Of a stretch of DNA of 64,000 nt, positions 57,063-64,000 are shown one piece after another. Every line of letters begins with the position of its first letter. The first letter of the stretch is position 1. The stretch is from Shewanella mangrovi (GTDB lineage: Bacteria; Pseudomonadota; Gammaproteobacteria; Enterobacterales; Shewanellaceae), in assembly GCF_000753795.1 (NCBI RefSeq), contig NZ_JPEO01000007.1:124001-188000 (forward strand), read 5' to 3'. A model generated the notes under the pieces. The model worked only from the letters and a program-made list of their open reading frames with translations, had not been told where the DNA came from and searched no databases. Made by a program: the position numbers and the translations under genes.

Positions 57063-57767
57063 TTAGGCGCTCCAGAAGACGTCGACCGGAGTTTTGTGCT
57101 GTGCTAACACTGCCCGGATCGGCATTTCGGAAATCTCATCACTTGAGAGCGCTTTTTTGTAGACATCGAGTTTTTGCTCGCCCACTAGATGCAAATAGAT
57201 CTGGCGGCTGTTTAAAATCGCACTTCTACTGAAGGTAATACGCTCATAAGGCGCCGTTTGTGGCTGCACAGCACACAGCAACGCCTCAGTATTTAGCGCA
57301 GTATCTAATTGGCTTGCATCTGCACACGGGAACCAAGAACAGGTATGACCATCATTCCCCATACCAAGAATGACAACGTCAAATGGCCGAGGGAAATTAG
57401 CTAGCTGCTCCGTCGTCATCGCTACGCCCGCAGTTGCAGTTGCAAACATATTCTTCAGACCGCGGAATTTAGCGTTAGCTGCGCGATGCTGCAGTAGACA
57501 GTTGCGCACCATATTCTCGTTAGAGTCATGATGTTCGGGATCTACCCAACGTTCATCAGCAAGCGTAATAAACACTTCACTCCAATCAATGGGTTTCTGA
57601 CTTAACTTTTCAAATAAGCCGGCCGGCGTTCTGCCACCTGACACCACTAGACTGGCCTCGCCACGCTTATCAATCGCTTCTTGCAATCCAACGGCGATAC
57701 GGTCAGAGAGCTGTTGCTCCAATGCTTCAGTGTTATCAAATGATTTAAATACCGCTTCTTTGATCAT
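57063..57767 (-). CDS. pgl: 6-phosphogluconolactonase (DevB/SOL type)
   Basis: A 234-residue enzyme that opens 6-phosphogluconolactone. Landmarks: VVSGGRTPAGLFEKLS phosphate loop (about 42-57), ADERWVDPEHHDSN, and VILGMGNDGHTCSWFP with the catalytic His region. It lies 12 bp after zwf, giving immediate hydrolysis of the G6PD product. Confidence 0.96.
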   Translation of the reverse strand: MIKEAVFKSFDNTEALEQQLSDRIAVGLQEAIDKRGEASLVVSGGRTPAGLFEKLSQKPIDWSEVFITLADERWVDPEHHDSNENMVRNCLLQHRAANAKFRGLKNMFATATAGVAMTTEQLANFPRPFDVVILGMGNDGHTCSWFPCADASQLDTALNTEALLCAVQPQTAPYERITFSRSAILNSRQIYLHLVGEQKLDVYKKALSSDEISEMPIRAVLAQHKTPVDVFWSA

Positions 57768-57779
57768 CAGAAAACTCCT

Positions 57780-59252
57780 TTATTCATCCCACGAACGACC
57801 ATCTTTGGTGATCAATGCCACTGATGCCACTGGCCCCCAAGTACCGGCTGGGTATGATTTTGGCTTCTCGCCGCTTTGCTCCCATGCTTGGATGATACCG
57901 TCCACCCAAGTCCACGCTTGTTCAACTTCGTCACGTCGCACGAATAGCGCTTGGTTACCTGACATCGCTTCTAGCAGCAAACGTTCATAAGCATCGGCAA
58001 TACGTTCGGTTTTGAAAGTATCAGAGAAGCTCAAATCCAGTTTGGTGGTTTGCAGACGTTGTTTCTGCTCCAGACCCGGCACCTTGTTCATCATCTGAAT
58101 CTCAACACCTTCGTGCGGTTGCAGACGAATCGTCAGTTTATTTGGTGGCAGATTACGATAGCTTTCGCGATACAAGTTGTGTGGTGGGTTCTTGAAGTAA
58201 ATAACGATTTCAGAACTTTTCACTGGCATCCGCTTGCCGCTGCGCAGATAAAACGGCACACCAGCCCAACGCCAGTTATCAATATCCACACGCAAGGCAA
58301 CAAACGTCTCGGTGTGTGAATCAACGTTGGCATCTTCCTCTTCCAGATAACCAGGTACTGGCGAACCTTTCAGGAAGCCAGCTGAATACTGACCGCGAAC
58401 CGTATTTTCAAACACGTTATCCATATTGATCGGACGCAGTGACTTCAATACTTTCACTTTTTCATCACGCACGCTGTCGGCGTTCAGGTTAACTGGAGGG
58501 TCCATCGCGACCAAGGTCAACACTTGCAATAAGTGGTTTTGGATCATGTCGCGCATCTGACCAGCTTTGTCGAAGTAACCCCAACGGCCTTCAATACCGA
58601 CTTCTTCCGCTACGGTAATCTGTACATGATCAACAGTACGGTTATCCCATTTAGACGCGAACAGTGAGTTAGCAAAACGCAACGTCAGCAGGTTTTGTAC
58701 GGTTTCTTTGCCTAAATAGTGGTCGATACGATAAACCTGCTTCTCGTCAAAATAGGCAGATACTTGATCGTTAATCACTTTAGATGATGCCAAATCAGAA
58801 CCGATCGGCTTTTCCAGCACTACACGTGTTTCTGGCGTGATCAAACCTTGCTCATGTAAGCAGCGGCAGATATCACCGAAAATCGCAGGAGGTGTCGCAA
58901 AATAGTTGACGGTAACGCGCGTTTTCGGGTCAAGCACCTCATGGAACGCAGCATATTCGTCAACGGCGGTGAAATTAGCACCGACATAGTGGCAGCGTGC
59001 TAAGAAACGCTTTACCACATCATCGTTCAAAGGATCTTTAACAAAAGTCTTTAGTGATTGTGTCACACGCTCAATAAACTCTTTTTGAGTAAATTGATCC
59101 TTCGCGACCCCAATAACGCGTGTTTCTGGATGTAAGAGATCAGCTTTGTCTAGCTGATATAAGGATGGTAATAACTTGCGCCGGGCCAAATCTCCCTTCG
59201 TACCAAAAAGAACGAAATCACAAGCTTTGGTCTCTGATGCTGTCTTGCCCAT
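57780..59252 (-). CDS. zwf: Glucose-6-phosphate 1-dehydrogenase
   Basis: A 490-residue NAD(P)-dependent dehydrogenase. N-terminal FGTKGDLARRKLLPSL is the cofactor-binding motif (a Lys in place of the usual Ser/Ala after GT), RIDHYLGKETVQNL contains the substrate and catalytic site, and the C terminus has NQALFVRRDEVEQAW. First gene of zwf-pgl-edd-eda. A HexR operator candidate lies about 90 bp upstream of its start in the spacer shared with hexR. Confidence 0.97.
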   Translation of the reverse strand: MGKTASETKACDFVLFGTKGDLARRKLLPSLYQLDKADLLHPETRVIGVAKDQFTQKEFIERVTQSLKTFVKDPLNDDVVKRFLARCHYVGANFTAVDEYAAFHEVLDPKTRVTVNYFATPPAIFGDICRCLHEQGLITPETRVVLEKPIGSDLASSKVINDQVSAYFDEKQVYRIDHYLGKETVQNLLTLRFANSLFASKWDNRTVDHVQITVAEEVGIEGRWGYFDKAGQMRDMIQNHLLQVLTLVAMDPPVNLNADSVRDEKVKVLKSLRPINMDNVFENTVRGQYSAGFLKGSPVPGYLEEEDANVDSHTETFVALRVDIDNWRWAGVPFYLRSGKRMPVKSSEIVIYFKNPPHNLYRESYRNLPPNKLTIRLQPHEGVEIQMMNKVPGLEQKQRLQTTKLDLSFSDTFKTERIADAYERLLLEAMSGNQALFVRRDEVEQAWTWVDGIIQAWEQSGEKPKSYPAGTWGPVASVALITKDGRSWDE

Positions 59253-59340
59253 TGCTTTACTGTCTCCATTGTGACAACGGTTGCCGCGTTACAGTTTCTT
59301 GCTGGCAACCGTTCTATTAGGAAATCGAAATACAAAATTT

Positions 59341-59356
59341 GTTGTAATATAACAAC
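59341..59356. promoter_or_regulatory. Candidate HexR operator between zwf and hexR
   Basis: GTTGTAATATAACAAC is symmetrical except at one pair flanking the centre. It contains TGTAAT, half of the HexR consensus TGTAAT-N3-ATTACA known in Shewanella. Its location between zwf and hexR is where HexR control is expected. Confidence 0.6.
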
Positions 59357-59587
59357 ACAATTTTTCGTTTGCACCTAGTATTTAGTCGAACATACTGAAA
59401 TAGATTCTAGGCATAATGTAATCAAGTCTGATATGCTCTTTTGACCTAAAATCAAGACGTTCTCGTCGGTTTACGCTCTATTTTACTTGCGCGAACAACT
59501 AAAGGTGCGTTTTGTATTCTTGTTCACAGCTTTGTGAGCCAAGAATTAAGAAAATTACATAACCAAATCCAGCGGACGTTACAAAGT

Positions 59588-60442
59588 ATGAATACCCTTG
59601 AAAAGGTTCAAAAGAACCTGCCTCATTTCAGCAAATCTGAACGAAAAGTTGCCGAAGTGATTCTGGCATCGCCCCAGACAGCCATTCATTCCAGCATCGC
59701 CACGCTGGCTAAACTCGCCGATGTTAGTGAACCAACGGTAAACCGTTTTTGCCGTCGCTTAGACACCAAAGGCTTCCCGGATTTCAAACTCCATCTCGCT
59801 CAAAGTCTTGCTAATGGTACTCCCTATGTTAGCCGACATGTAGAGGAAGATGACACCCCTGATTCTTATACAAACAAAATCTTCGAATCTTCAATGGCTT
59901 CGCTTGATACCGCACGCCAGAGTATTGATGCGCTCGCCATTAATAAAGCGGTTGATGTATTAACACAAGCTAAAAAAATCTCCTTTTTTGGTTTAGGGGC
60001 TTCAGCGTCTGTTGCTCACGATGCGCAAAATAAGTTCTTCCGCTTTAATGTACCTGTGGTTTGTTTCGATGATGTGTTAATGCAGCGCATGAGCGCCATA
60101 AGCAGCGCTGAAGGCGATGTGGTAGTGTTAATTTCACATACCGGCCGTACTAAATCACTGATTGATATTGCTCGTCTGGCGCGAGAAAACGGCGCGGCCG
60201 TTATCGGTATTACGGCAAAGCATTCACCACTAAGTAAAGAATGTACGCTGCCCGTAACCTTGGAAGTACCAGAAGACACTGATATGTATCTGCCAATGGC
60301 ATCGCGTTTGGCGCAACTCGTTGTGGTCGATGTGTTAGCTACTGGCTTTACGCTGCGCCGCGGCCCACGTTTCCGTGAAAGTTTGAAACGTACTAAAGAA
60401 GCCTTGAAAGAATCTCGCATCGAAAAAAACGATCAACTGTAA
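59588..60442 (+). CDS. hexR: HexR transcriptional regulator (RpiR family)
   Basis: A 284-residue regulator. An N-terminal helix-turn-helix (about 18-70, with SEPTVNRFCRRLDTKGFPDF) is followed by a SIS sugar-phosphate domain (about 120-250, with FFGLGASASVAHDA and VLISHTGRTKS). HexR represses glycolytic and Entner-Doudoroff genes and activates gluconeogenic genes; KDPG relieves DNA binding. I chose ATG 59588 because MNTLEKVQKNLPHFSKSER is the family start; GTG 59534 would add 18 residues. It is divergent from zwf, the operon it should control, and followed by pykA. Confidence 0.96.
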   Translation: MNTLEKVQKNLPHFSKSERKVAEVILASPQTAIHSSIATLAKLADVSEPTVNRFCRRLDTKGFPDFKLHLAQSLANGTPYVSRHVEEDDTPDSYTNKIFESSMASLDTARQSIDALAINKAVDVLTQAKKISFFGLGASASVAHDAQNKFFRFNVPVVCFDDVLMQRMSAISSAEGDVVVLISHTGRTKSLIDIARLARENGAAVIGITAKHSPLSKECTLPVTLEVPEDTDMYLPMASRLAQLVVVDVLATGFTLRRGPRFRESLKRTKEALKESRIEKNDQL

Positions 60443-60469
60443 TTCAATTTCCTCTGCCCTTCCGTTATC

Positions 60470-60502
60470 TTGATGCGCCATTGAGCTTAAATGGCGCATC
60501 AA
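60470..60502 (+). terminator. Long perfect hairpin after hexR
   Basis: TTGATGCGCCATT (60470-60482) and AATGGCGCATCAA (60490-60502) pair perfectly around a 7-nt loop. There is no T tract, so it may be a 3' stabiliser or weak terminator between hexR and pykA. Confidence 0.5.
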
Positions 60503-60582
60503 CTGTCATCAAAATTGTCTAAACTCACAAAAATAAATTTTGAATCAGATCTGTTTTTTGTTCGTAAGTTTCCTACACTGCG

Positions 60583-60603
60583 GCATTTTGTATGATAAAA
60601 TGC
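60583..60603. promoter_or_regulatory. Perfect inverted repeat in the pykA upstream region
   Basis: GCATTTT (60583-60589) and AAAATGC (60597-60603) are exact reverse complements around GTATGAT. TATGAT (60591-60596) could itself be a -10 element, which would make this an operator overlapping the promoter. It does not resemble the HexR consensus closely. Confidence 0.4.
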
Positions 60604-60636
60604 GTTCCAGATTCTTTAAACTTAACGGAGTTAACT

Positions 60637-62076
60637 ATGTTCCGCAGAACTAAAATCGTTACCACTCTGGGCCCAGCCACAGACCGGGATGATAACCTGC
60701 GCAAAATTATCGCTGCAGGAGCTAATGTTGTTCGCTTGAACTTTTCCCACGGCTCCCCAGAAGATCATATGAAGCGTGCAACTGACGTGCGTACCATTGC
60801 CAAAGAACTTGGCAAGCACGTGGCGATTCTGGGCGATCTTCAAGGTCCTAAAATCCGTGTTTCTACTTTCAAAGACAATAAGAAGGTGCAACTGGAATTA
60901 GGCCAACAGTTCGTGTTGGATGCAGAGCTGCCAAAAGGCGAAGGTGACGAAACTCAGGTAGGTATCGATTATAAAGAACTGCCTGATGACGTTACGGTTG
61001 GTGATATATTGATGCTGGATGATGGCCGCGTGCAATTGCGCGTTGAAGCTGTTGAAGGTCGTCGTGTCATTACCTCTGTTACTGTTGCAGGTCCTTTATC
61101 AAACAACAAGGGCATCAACAAGCAAGGGGGCGGACTATCAGCCGCAGCACTGACAGACAAAGATAAGAATGACATTCTTACCGCAGCCAAAATCGAAGTT
61201 GACTATCTGGCGGTATCTTTCCCACGTAGCGGCGCTGATTTGGAATACGCACGTGAATTGGCACGCGCAGCAGGCAGCAATGCACTGATCGTTTCAAAAG
61301 TTGAGCGCGCTGAAGCGGTTGCTTCTGAAGAAGCCATGGATGATGTCATCAAAGCCTCAGACGCTGTGATGGTAGCTCGTGGTGACCTGGGTGTTGAAAT
61401 TGGTGACGCGGCACTGGTTGCTGTGCAAAAGCGTTTAATCGCACGCTCTCGCCAACTCAATAAAGTCGTGATCACGGCGACGCAAATGATGGAGTCAATG
61501 ATCTCTAGCCCAATGCCAACTCGTGCAGAAGTGATGGACGTTGCTAACGCCGTGCTTGATGGTACTGATGCGGTAATGTTGTCAGCTGAAACTGCTGCCG
61601 GTGACTTCCCAGAAGAAACCGTTAAGGCAATGGCTAATGTTTGCCTTGGTGCAGAAGCGCATCCAAGTGTGCGTGTATCTAAACACCGTCTTGACCAGCA
61701 CTTCTCTACCGTAGAAGAAACAGTAGCATTGGCAACTATGTATGCGGCCAACCATTTGGACGGTGTAAAAGCGATTATTACACTGACTGAATCAGGTGCG
61801 ACACCAAAACTGATGTCTCGTATCAGTTCTGCATTGCCTATCTTCGCAATGACTCGTCATTCGCGCACGCTCGCGGCAATGGCGCTTTATCGCGGTGTGT
61901 ACCCAGTGCATTTCGACACTACCGCTTATGCTGCTGAAGAAGTTGCACAACGCGCTTTAGAATGCTTGCGTGAGAAAGGTGTACTGCAATCAGGCGACTT
62001 GGTGCTGATGACCAAAGGCGATGTGATGGAAACTATCGGTGGAACCAATACCAGCAAGGTGTTGATTGTACCGTAG
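60637..62076 (+). CDS. pykA: Pyruvate kinase II
   Basis: A 479-residue pyruvate kinase, close in length and sequence to E. coli PykA. It starts [30 protein letters not shown] binds substrate, [13 protein letters not shown] is in the active-site barrel, and ATQMMESMI is the family signature. It transfers phosphate from PEP to ADP, completing pyruvate formation alongside Eda. I chose ATG 60637 because GGAG (60627-60630) is 6 nt upstream; ATG 60592 is in frame but precedes the family start by 15 residues and lies in an inverted repeat. Confidence 0.97.
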   Translation: MFRRTKIVTTLGPATDRDDNLRKIIAAGANVVRLNFSHGSPEDHMKRATDVRTIAKELGKHVAILGDLQGPKIRVSTFKDNKKVQLELGQQFVLDAELPKGEGDETQVGIDYKELPDDVTVGDILMLDDGRVQLRVEAVEGRRVITSVTVAGPLSNNKGINKQGGGLSAAALTDKDKNDILTAAKIEVDYLAVSFPRSGADLEYARELARAAGSNALIVSKVERAEAVASEEAMDDVIKASDAVMVARGDLGVEIGDAALVAVQKRLIARSRQLNKVVITATQMMESMISSPMPTRAEVMDVANAVLDGTDAVMLSAETAAGDFPEETVKAMANVCLGAEAHPSVRVSKHRLDQHFSTVEETVALATMYAANHLDGVKAIITLTESGATPKLMSRISSALPIFAMTRHSRTLAAMALYRGVYPVHFDTTAYAAEEVAQRALECLREKGVLQSGDLVLMTKGDVMETIGGTNTSKVLIVP

Positions 62077-62100
62077 AACGCCTTCACCTTGATTCACAAA

Positions 62101-62130
62101 AAAAAGGTACGCAACTGCGTACCTTTTTTA
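62101..62130. terminator. Bidirectional terminator between pykA and the acyl-CoA dehydrogenase gene
   Basis: AAAGGTACGC and GCGTACCTTT arms around a 4-nt loop with A and T runs outside, in the gap between converging genes. Confidence 0.87.
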
Positions 62131-62150
62131 TGACTAATTAAAACAACACA

Positions 62151-64000
62151 TCACAGCGAAGCAAAATCATCGACATTAATCGCTGCAATGCGCAGCGCGT
62201 TGGCATTGCGTAAATACCCGGCATCTTCTTCTGAGATAACTCGCTGCTGTACCCCTTGCTCAATCAATACTTCGATACTCAGCCCCTTGGCTAAGCGGCC
62301 ATCCTTTTGGGCTAAACGCAAGCGCTCAAACAAATCACGCGTATCGTAAAGAGCTCTAAAGGCACGCTCGACTTCGGCAATACCCGAACTATCGTCTTCT
62401 TTAAACGTCGGGCATAGATAGGTTAAACGTTCCCTTGCCGGTGTCGGCTTTAGCATCTCTTTGACGACACGCTTAGATAATTCATCTGACGGCCCTTTAA
62501 ACCAATTGCCGAGAGGAAATACCACTAACCGTAATAACCATCCCACAGGACGGTTGGGGAAGTTGCGAATGGCCCCTTCCATCGCCTCGCCCATCTGCCG
62601 TAATCGTGTCTCTAACACATGTTTAACTACGGGGAGGTCATCGAATTGTCGACCATGATCTTCAAACAGCTTTAAGGTTGCAGATGCAAGGTATAACTGA
62701 CTCAGGACGTCACCTAATCTTGCAGAAATCATCTCGCGCCGTTTTAAATCACCACCGAGCATCAACATGGCGATATCGGTAACAAAGGCCAACGCTGCGG
62801 AAAAACGTCCGAGTAATTTGTAATAATCACGGGTCTCGCCACTCACTGGAGAGGCAGCAAAATAGCTTCGAGTAAGTGCATGGAACAAAGACGCCCCAGC
62901 GTTGCGCGCACTGTACCCCATATGCCCCATCAGCAATGAATCAAAGCGGGTTAATGCCTCTTCGTCATTCGGCATTTGCGCCGCTTCCATTTCAGCCAAT
63001 ACATATGGATGGCAACGCGTTGCCCCTTGGCCAAAGATCATCAAACTACGGGTGAGAATATTGGCACCTTCAACGGTTATCGAAATAGGGTTCGCCATAT
63101 AGCCATGCGCTAAATAATTTTTCGGCCCCATCTGAATGCCCTTGCCAGACTGGATATCCATCGCGTCGTTCATTATCTGGCGACCCAACTCCGTCATATG
63201 GTACTTGGCGATCGCCGTAACGACCGATGGCTTCACTTTTAAATCAATACCGGTGGTCGTTAAGCGTCTGGCAGCTTCTAACTGGTAGGTGTTACCAATG
63301 ATGCGAGACAGAGCTTCTTGTACACCTTCAAATTGGCCGATAGATAAACCGAACTGCTTGCGTACATAGCTATAAGCAGTGGTGGTTTTGGTGGCTAAGT
63401 GCCCGGTGGCGGTAGCAAGCGCAGGTAATGAGATACCGCGCCCAGCCGACAAACATTCCACCAGCATACGCCAGCCCTTCCCCGCATATTGGGCGCCACC
63501 GATAATCCAATCTAACGGAATAAAGACGTTATCACCTTTAGTGGTACCGTTCATAAAGGCCATATGTAATGGATCATGACGTCGGCCAATGTCGACACCT
63601 TTATGGCGGGTAGGAATTAACGCACAGGTAATGCCTAATTCAACGGTTTCGCCGAGTAGTCCATCTGGATCACGCATTTGAAAGGCCAAACCTAGTACGG
63701 TCGCGACAGGCGCTAAGGTGATATAGCGTTTATTCCAACTCAGCTTCAGGCCGAGTACATCTTCACCTTCAAACTCACCACGGCAAACAATCCCGACATC
63801 TGGAATTGCCCCCGCATCGGAGCCTGCTTCCGGCCCGGTTAGCGCAAAACAGGGGATCTCTTGGCCACTGGCTAGGGCTGGTAACCAACGTTGTTTTTGT
63901 TGCTCGGTTCCGTAATGGGTCAGCAACTCACCCGGCCCCAATGAATTAGGTACCATCACAGTCACTGCAACACTTAGGCTACGGCTGGCGATTTTGCTGA
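62151..64000 (-). CDS. fadE: Acyl-CoA dehydrogenase, FadE type (partial, 5' end beyond the window)
   Basis: The frame is open from the stop at 62151 to the right edge, giving over 610 residues of a protein that is usually about 815 in the FadE family. The visible part has the acyl-CoA dehydrogenase core (TGPEAGSDAGAIPD flavin and substrate loop, and SVVTAIAKYHMTE region) and the long C-terminal DUF1974 extension of FadE (GGDLKRREMISARLGDVLSQ). FadE catalyses the first oxidation step of beta-oxidation at the membrane. No internal start should be trusted. It converges on pykA across a bidirectional terminator. Confidence 0.93.
   Translation of the reverse strand, partial: SKIASRSLSVAVTVMVPNSLGPGELLTHYGTEQQKQRWLPALASGQEIPCFALTGPEAGSDAGAIPDVGIVCRGEFEGEDVLGLKLSWNKRYITLAPVATVLGLAFQMRDPDGLLGETVELGITCALIPTRHKGVDIGRRHDPLHMAFMNGTTKGDNVFIPLDWIIGGAQYAGKGWRMLVECLSAGRGISLPALATATGHLATKTTTAYSYVRKQFGLSIGQFEGVQEALSRIIGNTYQLEAARRLTTTGIDLKVKPSVVTAIAKYHMTELGRQIMNDAMDIQSGKGIQMGPKNYLAHGYMANPISITVEGANILTRSLMIFGQGATRCHPYVLAEMEAAQMPNDEEALTRFDSLLMGHMGYSARNAGASLFHALTRSYFAASPVSGETRDYYKLLGRFSAALAFVTDIAMLMLGGDLKRREMISARLGDVLSQLYLASATLKLFEDHGRQFDDLPVVKHVLETRLRQMGEAMEGAIRNFPNRPVGWLLRLVVFPLGNWFKGPSDELSKRVVKEMLKPTPARERLTYLCPTFKEDDSSGIAEVERAFRALYDTRDLFERLRLAQKDGRLAKGLSIEVLIEQGVQQRVISEEDAGYLRNANALRIAAINVDDFASL

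Overview
The window looks like chromosomal DNA of a gammaproteobacterium close to Shewanella. The evidence is a zwf-pgl-edd-eda operon divergent from hexR and pykA with a FadE-type acyl-CoA dehydrogenase beyond, a small periplasmic tetraheme cytochrome c, a HAF-repeat (DUF3466-type) protein beside uup and rlmL, an rmf gene after lonH-fabA, and two proteins with GlyGly-CTERM-like tails. Base composition looks moderate throughout. I see no phage, insertion sequence, CRISPR array or obvious island; this is mostly housekeeping sequence.

Layout. 0-2.5 kb: 5' end of a LysR regulator, divergent from DoxX, glutathionyl-hydroquinone reductase and DODA-type dioxygenase genes, which read as a quinone/catechol stress cassette. 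2.8-8.5 kb: tetraheme cytochrome, AEC permease, an unknown membrane protein, a DUF885 protein and an L-2-hydroxyacid (lactate-type) dehydrogenase. 9-13.6 kb: a large secreted subtilisin with a GlyGly-CTERM tail, and a sulfotransferase-like gene. 14-25.7 kb: hrpA, a CBS-pair protein, periplasmic isoaspartyl peptidase, tamA-tamB and rplY. 25.8-31.4 kb: mepK- and ldtD-like peptidoglycan enzymes, tRNA-Cys and tRNA-Gly, then pgsA, uvrC and uvrY. 31.6-40.7 kb: tRNA-Ser, lonH, fabA, rmf, the HAF-repeat protein, uup and rlmL.

40.9-48.4 kb is framed by two tandem tRNA arrays: five initiator tRNA-fMet genes (+ strand) and seven tRNA-Lys genes (- strand). Both appear to have grown by duplication of two-gene units. 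Between them lie pheS-pheT-ihfA, radD and grxA. 48.5-53.7 kb is the complete ybgC-tolQRAB-pal-cpoB envelope operon, read toward the tRNA-Lys array. After an 850-bp gap with one orphan + strand terminator comes central carbon metabolism: Entner-Doudoroff/oxidative pentose-phosphate entry (zwf, pgl, edd, eda), its regulator hexR with a palindromic operator candidate, and pykA. The window ends inside a FadE-like gene.

Themes: envelope biogenesis and maintenance (TamAB, Tol-Pal, LdtD/MepK, PgsA, FabA), translation (tRNAs, PheST, L25, RMF, RlmL, HrpA, Uup), DNA repair (UvrC, RadD) and pyruvate-producing sugar catabolism under HexR. I found no clearly new multi-gene system. The best leads are the LysR/DoxX/GHQR/DODA cassette with its perfect dyad, a stand-alone cytochrome resembling the heme domain of flavocytochrome c, two proteins sharing a GlyGly-CTERM-type tail, a 20-codon ORF with a perfect Shine-Dalgarno whose 3' half is a terminator, the paired tRNA array duplications, and the orphan terminator at 54.5 kb.
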